A DNA stretch of 64,000 bases from the NCBI GenBank assembly GCA_020740775.1, contig JAHEWK010000018.1, forward strand, positions 496,001 to 560,000, in the 5' to 3' direction. Under the pieces are notes generated by a model, which ran no database searches, was not told the DNA's origin, and saw only the letters and a program-made list of their open reading frames with translations. The DNA comes from Ilyonectria destructans. Lineage: Eukaryota > Ascomycota > Sordariomycetes > Hypocreales > Nectriaceae. Positions 21,333 to 30,361 of this stretch are shown here, in pieces (positions within the stretch are counted from its first letter, which is position 1; each line of letters opens with the position of its first letter). The position numbers and the translations under genes are program-made.

Positions 21333-23867
21333 ATGGATCCTTCACTTCTGGACACCCAGTGGATATGGCATCCACAGTGGGTTGACCATGGCAAAGGCTC
21401 AGCGGGAGGGTTTGTCCACTTCCGCAAGTCCATAATACTCCAAGACATCCCCAGCTCGCCACTCAAAATCCAGATCACGGCGGACACAAAGTACAAGCTC
21501 TACATCAACAGCCGGTTTATCCACAATGGACCAGTCAAAGGCGACGAGCACCTTTGGTTCTACGACGAGCTTGACATCCAGCCCTTTTTGAGGCTGGGCG
21601 CCAACCACATTGCCATCCATGTCTTGCGACTGTACCATGCTACGCCGTACGCAACTAGCTTCCCAAGGATGAAGATTCCGGGCCTTTTTGTTCGGACGCC
21701 AGATGTGCTTGAGCGGCGCGCTTTTGGTGTCCAGAGCGACGACAGCTGGGAGACGGCCCTTGACCCAACGCGGAAGCTGCGGGTTGATCAAAAGGAGGAT
21801 GATTTCCTGCACATCTACGAGGATGTCAACATGGATCGCAGTGAAGGGCTCGATTGGATGGTAGCCCAGTGCCTCGACCTCCCGAAGTCTCATGGAATCA
21901 GCCGGCCGTGGGTTCTATCTCCTCGGTTAATCCCACCTTCCAAGATCACACTCGTGGGATTCAAGGCCATCCACAACATTCGAAGCACCGTTTCCAAGGA
22001 TACCTGGGATGACATTTTAACGAAGACAAGGGCCGGTCAGTCCATCGCAGCACTTCGTTTACCTGCAGGGACCTCACATCACCTGGAGCTCGAGGCCAAC
22101 CACCACTTGACGGCACTGCTTCGCTTCCGGTTTCAGCGGCCCAAGACGGCGGGGAGCGTGTTGCGAATAACATATTCAGAGTGTTACGAGGACGCTCCTG
22201 AGTCGGTTCCGTACGTCCGATGCAAAGGTGACCGCAGTGACTCAAGCAAGAAACTCTATGGACCCGAAGACCAATATTTGTTTGGAGGGTACACTGGAGC
22301 TGAGTCTGCTGCCAGCCTCAAATACGCCTCGAATCCTTCACACGAGGAGGTCTTCTCTCCCTTTCACTTCCGCACGCTCCGATACATGGCCCTGGACATT
22401 AAAGTGGATGAGAAAAGCGACCTGATCCTGGATGGAATTGACTTAGACATGACGCATTATCCACTTACCGTCCTTGGGGGCTTTAATGTCCCCGAAGTTC
22501 AAGAGAACGCAAGCTACCCGGCAATGTGGGACATTAGCAGCCGCACACTCATCAACTGTATGCACGACTGCTACGAGGACTGCCCATTCTACGAACAGCT
22601 TCAGTACGCCATGGACGTCAGAAGTTCCTGTTTGTTTACTTACTACGCATCCGGAGACGATCGCATGGCCCGCCAGGCAATCATTCAGTTGCACAACTCC
22701 TACCGTCCGGGGGTGGGACTCATCGCGAGCCGAAGCCCGTCTCATCAGCTTCAGATAATTCCCAACTTTTCGCTCTTCTGGATCTGTACGGTCGTGGACC
22801 ACTTTGAGCACTTTGGAGACACCTGCTTTACACGCCAGTTCCTGCCCGTGTGCGATGGAATCTTCGAATCGTTTTTGAGACGGATGGACTCCAACGTTGG
22901 CCTCGTTTCGTCCAAGAAGCAGGCATTGGCAACGTTTTGGGACTTTGTTGACTGGACGAAGGAGTGGAAACCCATGGGCATTCCACCAGCTGGCGAAGGC
23001 TCTGGCTTTCAGACCTACACGAATATGCTATATGCGTATACCCTCCAACAATTGGCTGGCATCCTAGGAGCGCTCGGCAGACCTGCTCTCGTAGACGAGT
23101 ACAGGTCACGAGCGGACGCGGTTGTCGGGGCTGTCAACAGCCACTGTCGGATCGGCCAGTTCTTTACTGACGGACTGGCGTCTTATTCCACCCCAGATCA
23201 ACCTCTCAGCCAGCACAGCCAGATCTGGGCGGTCCTCTGTGGCGCGACGACGGGCAAGGCAGCCCGAGACGCGCTCACAGCCTGCTTGCCAGCGCTCCAA
23301 GTCCGCTACTCTGCAGGGACAGCCAGCCAAAATGCGCTCTCAGATGCACCCGGGGAGATGGTTCAGTCCAGAGATTTCATCCAACCCTCGTTTGCAATGT
23401 CCTTTTACGCGCTCCGGGCTCTCTCCGCGGCCGGCGAAACGGTGTACGACGACGCCTTTCACGCCATCTGGGAGCCGTGGAGGGAACAGCTGTCTCAGAA
23501 CCTCACCACGTGGTGCGAAGATGATGTGACGCAGCGATCGGATTGCCACGCGTGGAGTTGCGTGCCCTTGTACGAGTTCATGGCCGAAGTGGCCGGGATT
23601 CGGCCGGCCGAGCCTGGCTGGGCCGTCATCGCGTTCAAACCTCGCACGAGGCTATTCCCAACCTTCAGCGGCAGGGTTCCTCTCGGCGGAAAGCTAGCGC
23701 CCGGTGTGGCGCATGTCAGCTGGCACCGCGAGGAGGGAAACTCCAAAATATCGGTGTCGGTCGAGCTGCATCATGTCACGAAGAAGGAGGCGGTAAAGAT
23801 ACGGGTGACATTCCCTGATGGGCATGTGGAGCAGCACGATGGTCCGTCTTTGCATCTTAGTTTTTAA
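21333..23867 (+). CDS. GH78-type alpha-L-rhamnosidase-like six-hairpin glycosidase, cytosolic
   Basis: Intronless, 844 residues from the ATG in CAGTCATGGATCC. A frame extension of 19 codons upstream reads unlike a protein N-terminus. N-terminal beta domains (about 1-330) start with WIWHPQW and contain a carbohydrate-binding-like LYINSRFIHNGPVKG. The (alpha/alpha)6 catalytic domain has DCYEDCPFYEQLQYAMD (about residue 410-425), equivalent to the GH78 DCPxRxE general-acid region, and WCEDDVTQRSDCHAWS (about 725-745) in place of the classic WERW...SFNHYA base region. A C-terminal beta domain follows. No signal peptide, so intracellular. Cleavage of terminal alpha-rhamnose is the family activity. 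The altered motifs place it in a divergent fungal subgroup, so the exact sugar is uncertain. Confidence 0.82.
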   Translation: MDPSLLDTQWIWHPQWVDHGKGSAGGFVHFRKSIILQDIPSSPLKIQITADTKYKLYINSRFIHNGPVKGDEHLWFYDELDIQPFLRLGANHIAIHVLRLYHATPYATSFPRMKIPGLFVRTPDVLERRAFGVQSDDSWETALDPTRKLRVDQKEDDFLHIYEDVNMDRSEGLDWMVAQCLDLPKSHGISRPWVLSPRLIPPSKITLVGFKAIHNIRSTVSKDTWDDILTKTRAGQSIAALRLPAGTSHHLELEANHHLTALLRFRFQRPKTAGSVLRITYSECYEDAPESVPYVRCKGDRSDSSKKLYGPEDQYLFGGYTGAESAASLKYASNPSHEEVFSPFHFRTLRYMALDIKVDEKSDLILDGIDLDMTHYPLTVLGGFNVPEVQENASYPAMWDISSRTLINCMHDCYEDCPFYEQLQYAMDVRSSCLFTYYASGDDRMARQAIIQLHNSYRPGVGLIASRSPSHQLQIIPNFSLFWICTVVDHFEHFGDTCFTRQFLPVCDGIFESFLRRMDSNVGLVSSKKQALATFWDFVDWTKEWKPMGIPPAGEGSGFQTYTNMLYAYTLQQLAGILGALGRPALVDEYRSRADAVVGAVNSHCRIGQFFTDGLASYSTPDQPLSQHSQIWAVLCGATTGKAARDALTACLPALQVRYSAGTASQNALSDAPGEMVQSRDFIQPSFAMSFYALRALSAAGETVYDDAFHAIWEPWREQLSQNLTTWCEDDVTQRSDCHAWSCVPLYEFMAEVAGIRPAEPGWAVIAFKPRTRLFPTFSGRVPLGGKLAPGVAHVSWHREEGNSKISVSVELHHVTKKEAVKIRVTFPDGHVEQHDGPSLHLSF

Positions 23868-24852
23868 ATAACGTAAAAGTTATAGTCTCTGCCAAGGCTT
23901 ATTGGCAAGTGCAAGACAGATTGAATCCAATTGCATGAATACACTATTGAAGAATACAGATGGCGCAGAGATGTCTCGGATTGTATTTTCCTCTTCTCCA
24001 ATATCGACACCATCCCCTGAAATCTAGCGCAATCCTGACTCGGAGATGCCCACAATTAGGGAGGTAACAGCTGGGTCTACGGCCAATTAAAGCGATAGAA
24101 CCCTTGCGTGGCTGTACCCCAATACCACCAAGAACTGAATCGTACCCGGCTTTCCGCGGCTGGGACAGATTACTCTAGACTAGACAAGGCCCCATCTTTT
24201 CATACCAGCTCAATTAACCCGGCTTTCCGCTAGCTTCGGCCTAAACCGAAGCCAACAACTGGACTCAGCATGCAATTCCACCTCCCGGCTTTCCGCCGTC
24301 GAAGCCACTTCTCCCTCCAATTCGCCGACCTAAGTGTCTGCTGGTGGTGTAAACTTTTCACACTCCTCTTCATTCAGCTAGTCTACACCTCGTGGGCCCG
24401 TCTGGAACTCCAAATCCCCAGATCCCCCGATCCCCGAAGCCCCCAGACCACCATTACCCCACACGTTTTCCAGAGTCTGAGAACCCCAGAAACGAGAACC
24501 CCGGACCCCAGGACACAGGTCATTGAATCATCATCATCTGATGAATCTCCCCATCGAGGCGAGGCTGCTACAGTAGACCGGCTTCAGCCCAAGTTGCCCC
24601 CCTCAACTCGGACTCGTGTCAAAGGCTACCGAGCTTTGCCTGAAAGCTCCTGACCGTCTATGCAACCTGGCTTTCTATATAACACGGCGCGGATCTCTTC
24701 CCAGACATTCAAGCATCAGCCAACTCCAGTCATCCCCAACTAGCATCAAGCACAATAGTTGACCCAACTGGCATCAAGCACAACAGTCGACACCAAGAGG
24801 GCAACAAGTTCGCAACACTGAGTCACCACTTCTGCAGTCTGCCACCGCAATC
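23868..24852. promoter_or_regulatory. Promoter of the sugar transporter with repeated regulator element
   Basis: Contains three exact copies of CCCGGCTTTCCGC at 24145-24157, 24218-24230 and 24284-24296 (minus strand GCGGAAAGCCGGG, with an internal CGG-N4-CCG dyad). Next comes a run of six CreA-type SYGGRG hexamers on the minus strand at 24416-24511. A C-rich ORF through the region (24270-24653) has no domain and is probably fortuitous. CT/CA-rich leader sequence precedes the ATG at 24853. Confidence 0.65.
24416..24511 (-). promoter_or_regulatory. Cluster of six CreA/Mig1-type sites
   Basis: Plus-strand hexamers CCCCAG (24416, 24441, 24484, 24506), CCCCAC (24457) and CCCCGG (24499) are the complements of the fungal carbon catabolite repressor consensus SYGGRG. 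Six in 96 bp is dense. This fits glucose repression of the transporter, but the stretch is C-rich, so composition alone may explain some of them. Confidence 0.45.
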
Positions 24853-26454
24853 ATGTCAGCCGCGGGTGAACACTCGGCAGCTGCTGCGATGCCTAGCACC
24901 AGCGTCAACACCTCGCGCTGGTGGAAGTCACGAAATCTGCGCACCCTGAACTTGCTGTTGATCTTCCCAATGCTGTCCATCTTCACGCAGGGGTGAGTTG
25001 AGCCTTGTTTCCCGTTGACTCGCTACCAGTGACGTTGCTAACGTGCAATCAGCTTCGACGGTTCCATGATGAACGGCCTCCAGTCGGTCGAATACTGGCG
25101 CAACTATTTCGGCGAACCCAAGGGCGCGACTCTTGGCCTGTTCAACGCTGCATACCCCATCGGCGGCCTCTGTGCCATTCCTTGCGTCTCGTTCGTCAGC
25201 GATACATTCGGTCGGCGTATCGGTCTTGCCACTGGAGCTGTGCTGTGTTGCATAGGTGCTACGCTCCAGGCCTCCGCTCAGAATCTCCCCATGTTCGTCG
25301 TTGCTCGCGGTATTCTTGGCTGCGGCACCGTCTTCCTCGGCTCATCCGGAGCTCCCCTGATTACCGAACTGGCCCATCCGGATCACAGAGCCACGGCTAC
25401 GGCTCTCTTCAACACTTCATACGCTCTTGGCTCTATTGTTGCGGCCTGGGCGACGTTTGGGACATTCAGGATCAACTCGAGCGCTTCGTGGCGTATTCCC
25501 TCCGCGCTCCAGGGAATGCCCTCGGTTCTCCAGCTGATCGGCCTCTACTTTGTTCCCGAGAGTCCCCGTTGGCTTGTGTCTCAAGATCGAAATGAAGAGG
25601 CGCTCAGTTTCCTTGCCAAGTACCACGCCGAAGGAAATGAACAGGATGAGCTTGTTCAATTCGAGTACAACGAGATCCGGGACGCTCTGGCCTATGAGAG
25701 AAGCATCGATCGTGGCAGCTGGATTCAAAACTACGTCGAATTCGTGCGCACCCCGGGTAACAGGAAGCGACTCTTTATCCTTCTATGGACTGCATGCATA
25801 AGTCAAATGTCCGGAAACGCCTTTATTTCGTATTACCTCGCCCCAGTGCTATCGTCTGTCGGTCTCACCACCAGCTTGGAACAGACCCTCATCAACGCCA
25901 CGCAGCAAACCCTCTCCTGGTTCTCCGCGCTCTACTTTGCGACGCTTCCCCAGAAGCTCGGTCGTCGCAAGCTTTTCCTCGGCTCTGGTTGTGCCATCTT
26001 CATTTGCCTGGTTAGCATCACAGCTGGAAGTGCCGTTTTCGCCAACGACCCTTCCAACAAGGCTGCCGGCGGCGCTGTTGTTGCATTCCTCTACCTCTTT
26101 TCTCCAGCATACAACTTGGGCCTCAACGGAAATCTAGGTCTCTACATTACCGAGATTCTGCCCTTCAACATGCGCATGAGAGGCCAGGCATGCTTCCAAC
26201 TGTTCGCGACCTCATTTTCACTCCTTTCGACCTACGCGGTCCCTGTCGGCCTTGAGAACATGGCCTGGAAGTTTTACATCATCTTTATCCCCTGGGTTGT
26301 CATTGAGTTTACGGTCCTGTACTTTGTCTACCCCGAGACCAAGGGCCCCTCGCTCGAGGAAATAGCATTCATCTTTGATGGACCGGACGCCAACATCTCG
26401 CGAGTTGAGAAGATGGATGAGGCTGGGCGCATTGAGATGGAAGAGAAAGTGTGA
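24853..26454 (+). CDS. MFS sugar transporter (SP family)
   Basis: Two exons, 24853-24992 and 25053-26454, 513 residues. The intron splits the codon for Gly in QGFDGSMMNGLQ, the conserved TM1 motif of fungal sugar/H+ symporters. Other sugar-porter signatures are DTFGRRIGL (loop 2-3), ARGILGCG, PESPRWL after TM6, LGRRKLFL, and PETKGPSLEEI after TM12. About 12 membrane segments fit, so it is a plasma-membrane importer of a mono- or oligosaccharide or glycoside. Substrate cannot be read from sequence. It lies between cytosolic GH78-type/GH3 genes and a secreted GH67 gene. Its promoter has three cluster elements and six CreA-type sites, which suggests induction by the cluster substrate and glucose repression. 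Confidence 0.93.
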
Positions 26455-26500
26455 TGCCATGTACTACTACCACAGTTTAGCTCTAGAGATAGCACGCACT

Positions 26501-29032
26501 TCAATCAATCACACCCTCTGGCAAAAAAGCAACGTAATCTAACGGAGCCTTCTCAGCCCCGTCAGCCTTCCCCTTAATGAGTAGTGTGTCCCCTTTCGAA
26601 ACCTTGACATTTCGAAACGTGATGCGTGTCGCAGAATGCCCATCAAGGAAGTCGCTCGGCGCGTGGCCTAGTTTATCCTCCATATCACCTTTCCACCAGC
26701 CGATCTTTCGAGCATTTATGTATAACTCCCATGTAGAACGACCTCCAGTTACGTCATAGTAGTTCACAGCAACGTTGTACCTCCCATCCTTGAACCGAAG
26801 TTTGGTCGAAGCAGTTCCCGTACCGTTGGTGATGATTGCTGTATAGTTGGAGGCTGTCTCTGCAGGCTCAACTGCGATAATGCTATATCCGTCCAGGTCC
26901 ATTGACTCGGCCTCAATTCTGTAAGGATGGTGACGCACTCGACCGGCCTTGTCAGGGATGCCTGAGAGGTTGCGATAGAATTCATTGATGGCGTCGCGCC
27001 AGACGATCGAATGGCCCGCCTGATAGCGCAAGCGATAGAGTTCATGTTCGAAGCGTTCGCTGTCAATTTTTCCTTTGAGAGACTCCCAAACAAACTGAAA
27101 GTCCTGCACAGTTTCGGCGCCTTTATGGTGTGCATCGTAAAAGCTTTGGATGACCGTCTTGCCGCTGTGGAGTTTGAATGTGTAGGGGACGTGATGGAAC
27201 CAAAGCATCAAGTCGTCGGGTGTTGTCTCCGGACTTTCATATTTGGCCGCTACCTCGTCTGGATACTGCCCTGCATTGCCAGTTCCATTCGAGACAGTCC
27301 TGTCCATGCCGATGCTCTGTCCATTTGCTCGCGTCCATTGTCCCCACCCATTATTATCCTGGGACGCAGGATTCGGGCCGTAGTGCGTGTACAGAATATC
27401 TGTCAGCGTCTGGATACCAAGGTTTCCGCTGTAATTCTCGTATGCAGGCCACGACTCCATGGACATGGTGGTGATGGCTTCGAGGACTTTGCTATCAAGC
27501 CCAAACGTAAGGCGCGTCCAATCTTGGAGTATCGAAACCGAGTCGTCGGAGGGATTCCAAGCCAGACGTCCAAAGGCGTACAGGTTAGACATGGATAGGT
27601 GACTACCCAACCAAGTTTGGTTTGTGCCAACATTGACGACGCCTGCGTATCCACCCAGCTTGCGGTTGAAGACATTTCCGGTGATGATATCTTGAACCTT
27701 TGACTCTTTCCCATCCACACGCATGTCAAAGTCGAATATCGTTCTCCACAGCGGCGGGAGATACACCAAGTGGCATTGCTGTCCAAGATACTCTTGCGTT
27801 ATCTGCAATTCTATTGCCATGCTGGTTTTGCGCAAATTGGCAAACAGTGGAGAAGCGGGTTCTCGTACTTGAAAGTCGATGGGACCGTACTTGATCTGGA
27901 CGACAACGTTGTCATCAAACTCGCCGTCCAAGTCGCCAAAGAATTCAACAGCGGCATTAGCGCGATCTGCATGCCAGTCATTCCAATCGAGCTTATCGTA
28001 GACAAAGGCACGGAACATGACGATGCCGCCATGAGGCTCGACAGCCTTCGCAAAGAGGTTCGCTCCGTCAGCAAGTGTCCGGTTGTAAGTCAGTGGTCCC
28101 GGTTGACCCTCCGAGTTCGCCTTGACGAGATAACCCACAAAATCGGGTATCAGCTTGTAGATCTGGTTCGTCTTGTCGGTCCACCAAGAAATGACCGACT
28201 CATCTAATGGATCAAATGTATCAAGCTCTCCCAGCGATTGCGGCGATGCAAAATTGAGCGAGATTCCCACTTGAACTCCCCATGGCCGGAATAAATCAGC
28301 AATTTTCCGTAAGCCCTCCAAGTTGTCTTTGCTGAGAAGTGTAGGATCCGCGTTCACGTTGGATATCACAATGCCATTTATTCGCACGGAAGCAAGAAGC
28401 CGGCCATAAAGAGGGACACGCGATAGATCATCCTTGATATGCCCAACCCCATCAAAGAAGATGGAAGGCCCGCCATATCCACGCTCGATGCTCCCATGCG
28501 TACCGCTGGCGTTGAGATTATCCCATTGATTGGCCCATCGGATCGGAGCGCTGGGGTTCGTAGCATAGGCCACCTGAGAGAAGTTCGCCTGCCCTAGCAT
28601 GGACAAATATTCGAAGGCACCATAAAGAGCACCCCTTTCGTTTTGGCCCAAGATTTGCACCGAATTGTCACCCGTCTTCAGCCAGAATCCATCTTCCTGA
28701 AGCTCGACATTGGAAGGGAGGTCGCCGCAAGCCGACTCAAAAGCCTCTACCGTTCCGATGATGATCGTGCCCTTGGCATGGCAGGCGTTGGTCTTGGAAG
28801 CGATCTTGACTTCGCGGCCCAGAATTCCATAGATTCCTTCTTGAATCTCGGATACGGCAGTATCCAGAGGCCCATCGGTTGTTGAACCTAACACGACAAT
28901 TCTTGACGGTATAGCGTCGGCATGTCCCTTGATCTTGTTCGAGGGCAGTGGGGCGTACCGGAGCCATCCATCAATGCCACTCTCGCCCGACACCACTCCT
29001 AAAAAGACGGATAGGAGCAGGATTGGTTTCAT
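26501..29032 (-). CDS. aguA: GH67 alpha-glucuronidase, secreted
   Basis: Single exon, 843 residues from the ATG at 29030-29032. The frame runs 46 codons further upstream, but only this Met is followed by a signal peptide (MKPILLLSVFLGVVSG). GH67 landmarks in order: WLRYAPLP, QILGQNERGALYGAFEYL, WANQWDNLNAS plus SIERGYGGPS, KANSEGQPGP (acid region, about residue 305), DGEFDDNVVVQIKYGPID (Asp, about 368) and QVREPASP (Glu, about 392). The last two hold the Asp/Glu pair that acts as base in characterised GH67 enzymes. It releases 4-O-methylglucuronic acid from glucuronoxylan oligosaccharides outside the cell. It converges on the transporter with only 46 bp between stops. Length matches fungal AguA proteins. 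Confidence 0.93.
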   Translation of the reverse strand: MKPILLLSVFLGVVSGESGIDGWLRYAPLPSNKIKGHADAIPSRIVVLGSTTDGPLDTAVSEIQEGIYGILGREVKIASKTNACHAKGTIIIGTVEAFESACGDLPSNVELQEDGFWLKTGDNSVQILGQNERGALYGAFEYLSMLGQANFSQVAYATNPSAPIRWANQWDNLNASGTHGSIERGYGGPSIFFDGVGHIKDDLSRVPLYGRLLASVRINGIVISNVNADPTLLSKDNLEGLRKIADLFRPWGVQVGISLNFASPQSLGELDTFDPLDESVISWWTDKTNQIYKLIPDFVGYLVKANSEGQPGPLTYNRTLADGANLFAKAVEPHGGIVMFRAFVYDKLDWNDWHADRANAAVEFFGDLDGEFDDNVVVQIKYGPIDFQVREPASPLFANLRKTSMAIELQITQEYLGQQCHLVYLPPLWRTIFDFDMRVDGKESKVQDIITGNVFNRKLGGYAGVVNVGTNQTWLGSHLSMSNLYAFGRLAWNPSDDSVSILQDWTRLTFGLDSKVLEAITTMSMESWPAYENYSGNLGIQTLTDILYTHYGPNPASQDNNGWGQWTRANGQSIGMDRTVSNGTGNAGQYPDEVAAKYESPETTPDDLMLWFHHVPYTFKLHSGKTVIQSFYDAHHKGAETVQDFQFVWESLKGKIDSERFEHELYRLRYQAGHSIVWRDAINEFYRNLSGIPDKAGRVRHHPYRIEAESMDLDGYSIIAVEPAETASNYTAIITNGTGTASTKLRFKDGRYNVAVNYYDVTGGRSTWELYINARKIGWWKGDMEDKLGHAPSDFLDGHSATRITFRNVKVSKGDTLLIKGKADGAEKAPLDYVAFLPEGVID

Positions 29033-30361
29033 GATTGCGCTGAAGCGTGGCTTGGTTAGTAGCCATTCATACAGTACACGATGTTCCAAGTCATTTAAAG
29101 AAAGCTCTCGGCTAATACCAACCATGACCCCATACGCACGGGCATACTGCAGATCTCTTCTGCCCCTCACATCACAGCGATCCTCGGGTTAAGAAATATC
29201 GCTTGGGTATTAATCCACGAACAGTAATAACGCATCTTTAGGCTAAATAGAAGAAGCTTCTCAAGTGAGGTGATCTGCGTGCGGGGTTGTATATGGAGTA
29301 GTTTAAGTTTAAACACACGCTATGGTTATCGGGTAGAAGCGATGGAAGAAGGATGATACATCAGTGGTGGCCTCCTGATTGCGGGGAAAGGTTTCTTTTC
29401 ACCGCTGTCGACAAGACCAATGGGATCATCTCACCAAACCAAGTTACCGGGTGAGGGCATTTTAGGTCTGTGTATGGATATGGATGCTTTGCGGTATTGT
29501 GGGTCGGCCTTGGGCGGTTATATCCTCCCTGTCTTAGGTAGTATTTTTACACAACATCTATCATCAGGTTTGACTCCGCACCGCAACGGTATAGATCGGG
29601 CCACCGGAAAGGGTCATCATTTATCCAGATTTGCTAAAAGTCACTATTGGGGGAATGGTGCGTGGAGTGGTAGATTTTGTACATGGTTGTGGTCTGATGG
29701 CGGGGAGGAGTAACACAATTTGAATGGAGTGTTTTCTTAAGTCCCCCCGCTGGATCCTTAAGGAGGAGTAACGGTTATTTAGTCACTCTTTTAGGAATGA
29801 GCATGGGTTGGATTTGCGATGGGTATGAAATCTTCTTCGATAGCCGAATTATCGTTCAGCAAGGCTATGTTGAAAAGCAATTCACCTCAGTCACCTCAGT
29901 ATAGGGTAAGCACCGTGGTGGGGCTGATTGGGCTGAGTCTAAACTTCAGCTGAAGAGTAATCGCGTCGCGAAATGCTTCTGTAACGGGGATAGCGCAGGG
30001 CAGTCTTACTCGGCTCCGATTTCTTTGCATCGTGCATGCTCCGTAGCTAATGTTAGTGAGACTTAGCTCTCATGTAGCCACTTCGCTCGACAACTCCTTA
30101 TTCGCAGTGAAGATGCGAGATCATGGTCACTATATGCAGTGTGACCTCCCTACTTGCAGTCGCAATTGGCGAGATTGCTGACTTCCCTCGGCATTGAGTT
30201 CTTTATTTATCGCTGCGATGTGGGCCTTTGGGCAAAGGGAATGTTTATATAACATCAAGCCAACTCCCGATGTTAGGCTTTATATCCTCATCCCTCACCT
30301 CATAATCATTCCTTTTCACTAGCTCTGCCAAACTGCTTCCACGGCAACCCCAAACATCAAA
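29033..30361. promoter_or_regulatory. Divergent intergenic region with XlnR/Xyr1-type sites
   Basis: 1.3 kb between the GH67 gene (minus) and the hydrolase gene (plus). GGCTAA at 29110-29115 and GGCTAAA at 29241-29247 match the XlnR/Xyr1 consensus and lie within about 215 bp of the GH67 start. None of the 13-bp cluster elements was found here. A TTATATAA box near 30245 and CT-rich leader serve the hydrolase gene. No supported gene inside. Confidence 0.5.

Noticed and set aside
24270..24653. ORF of 127 codons in the transporter promoter
   Set aside because: Pro/Arg/Ser-rich translation of C-rich promoter DNA, overlapping regulator elements; no domain.
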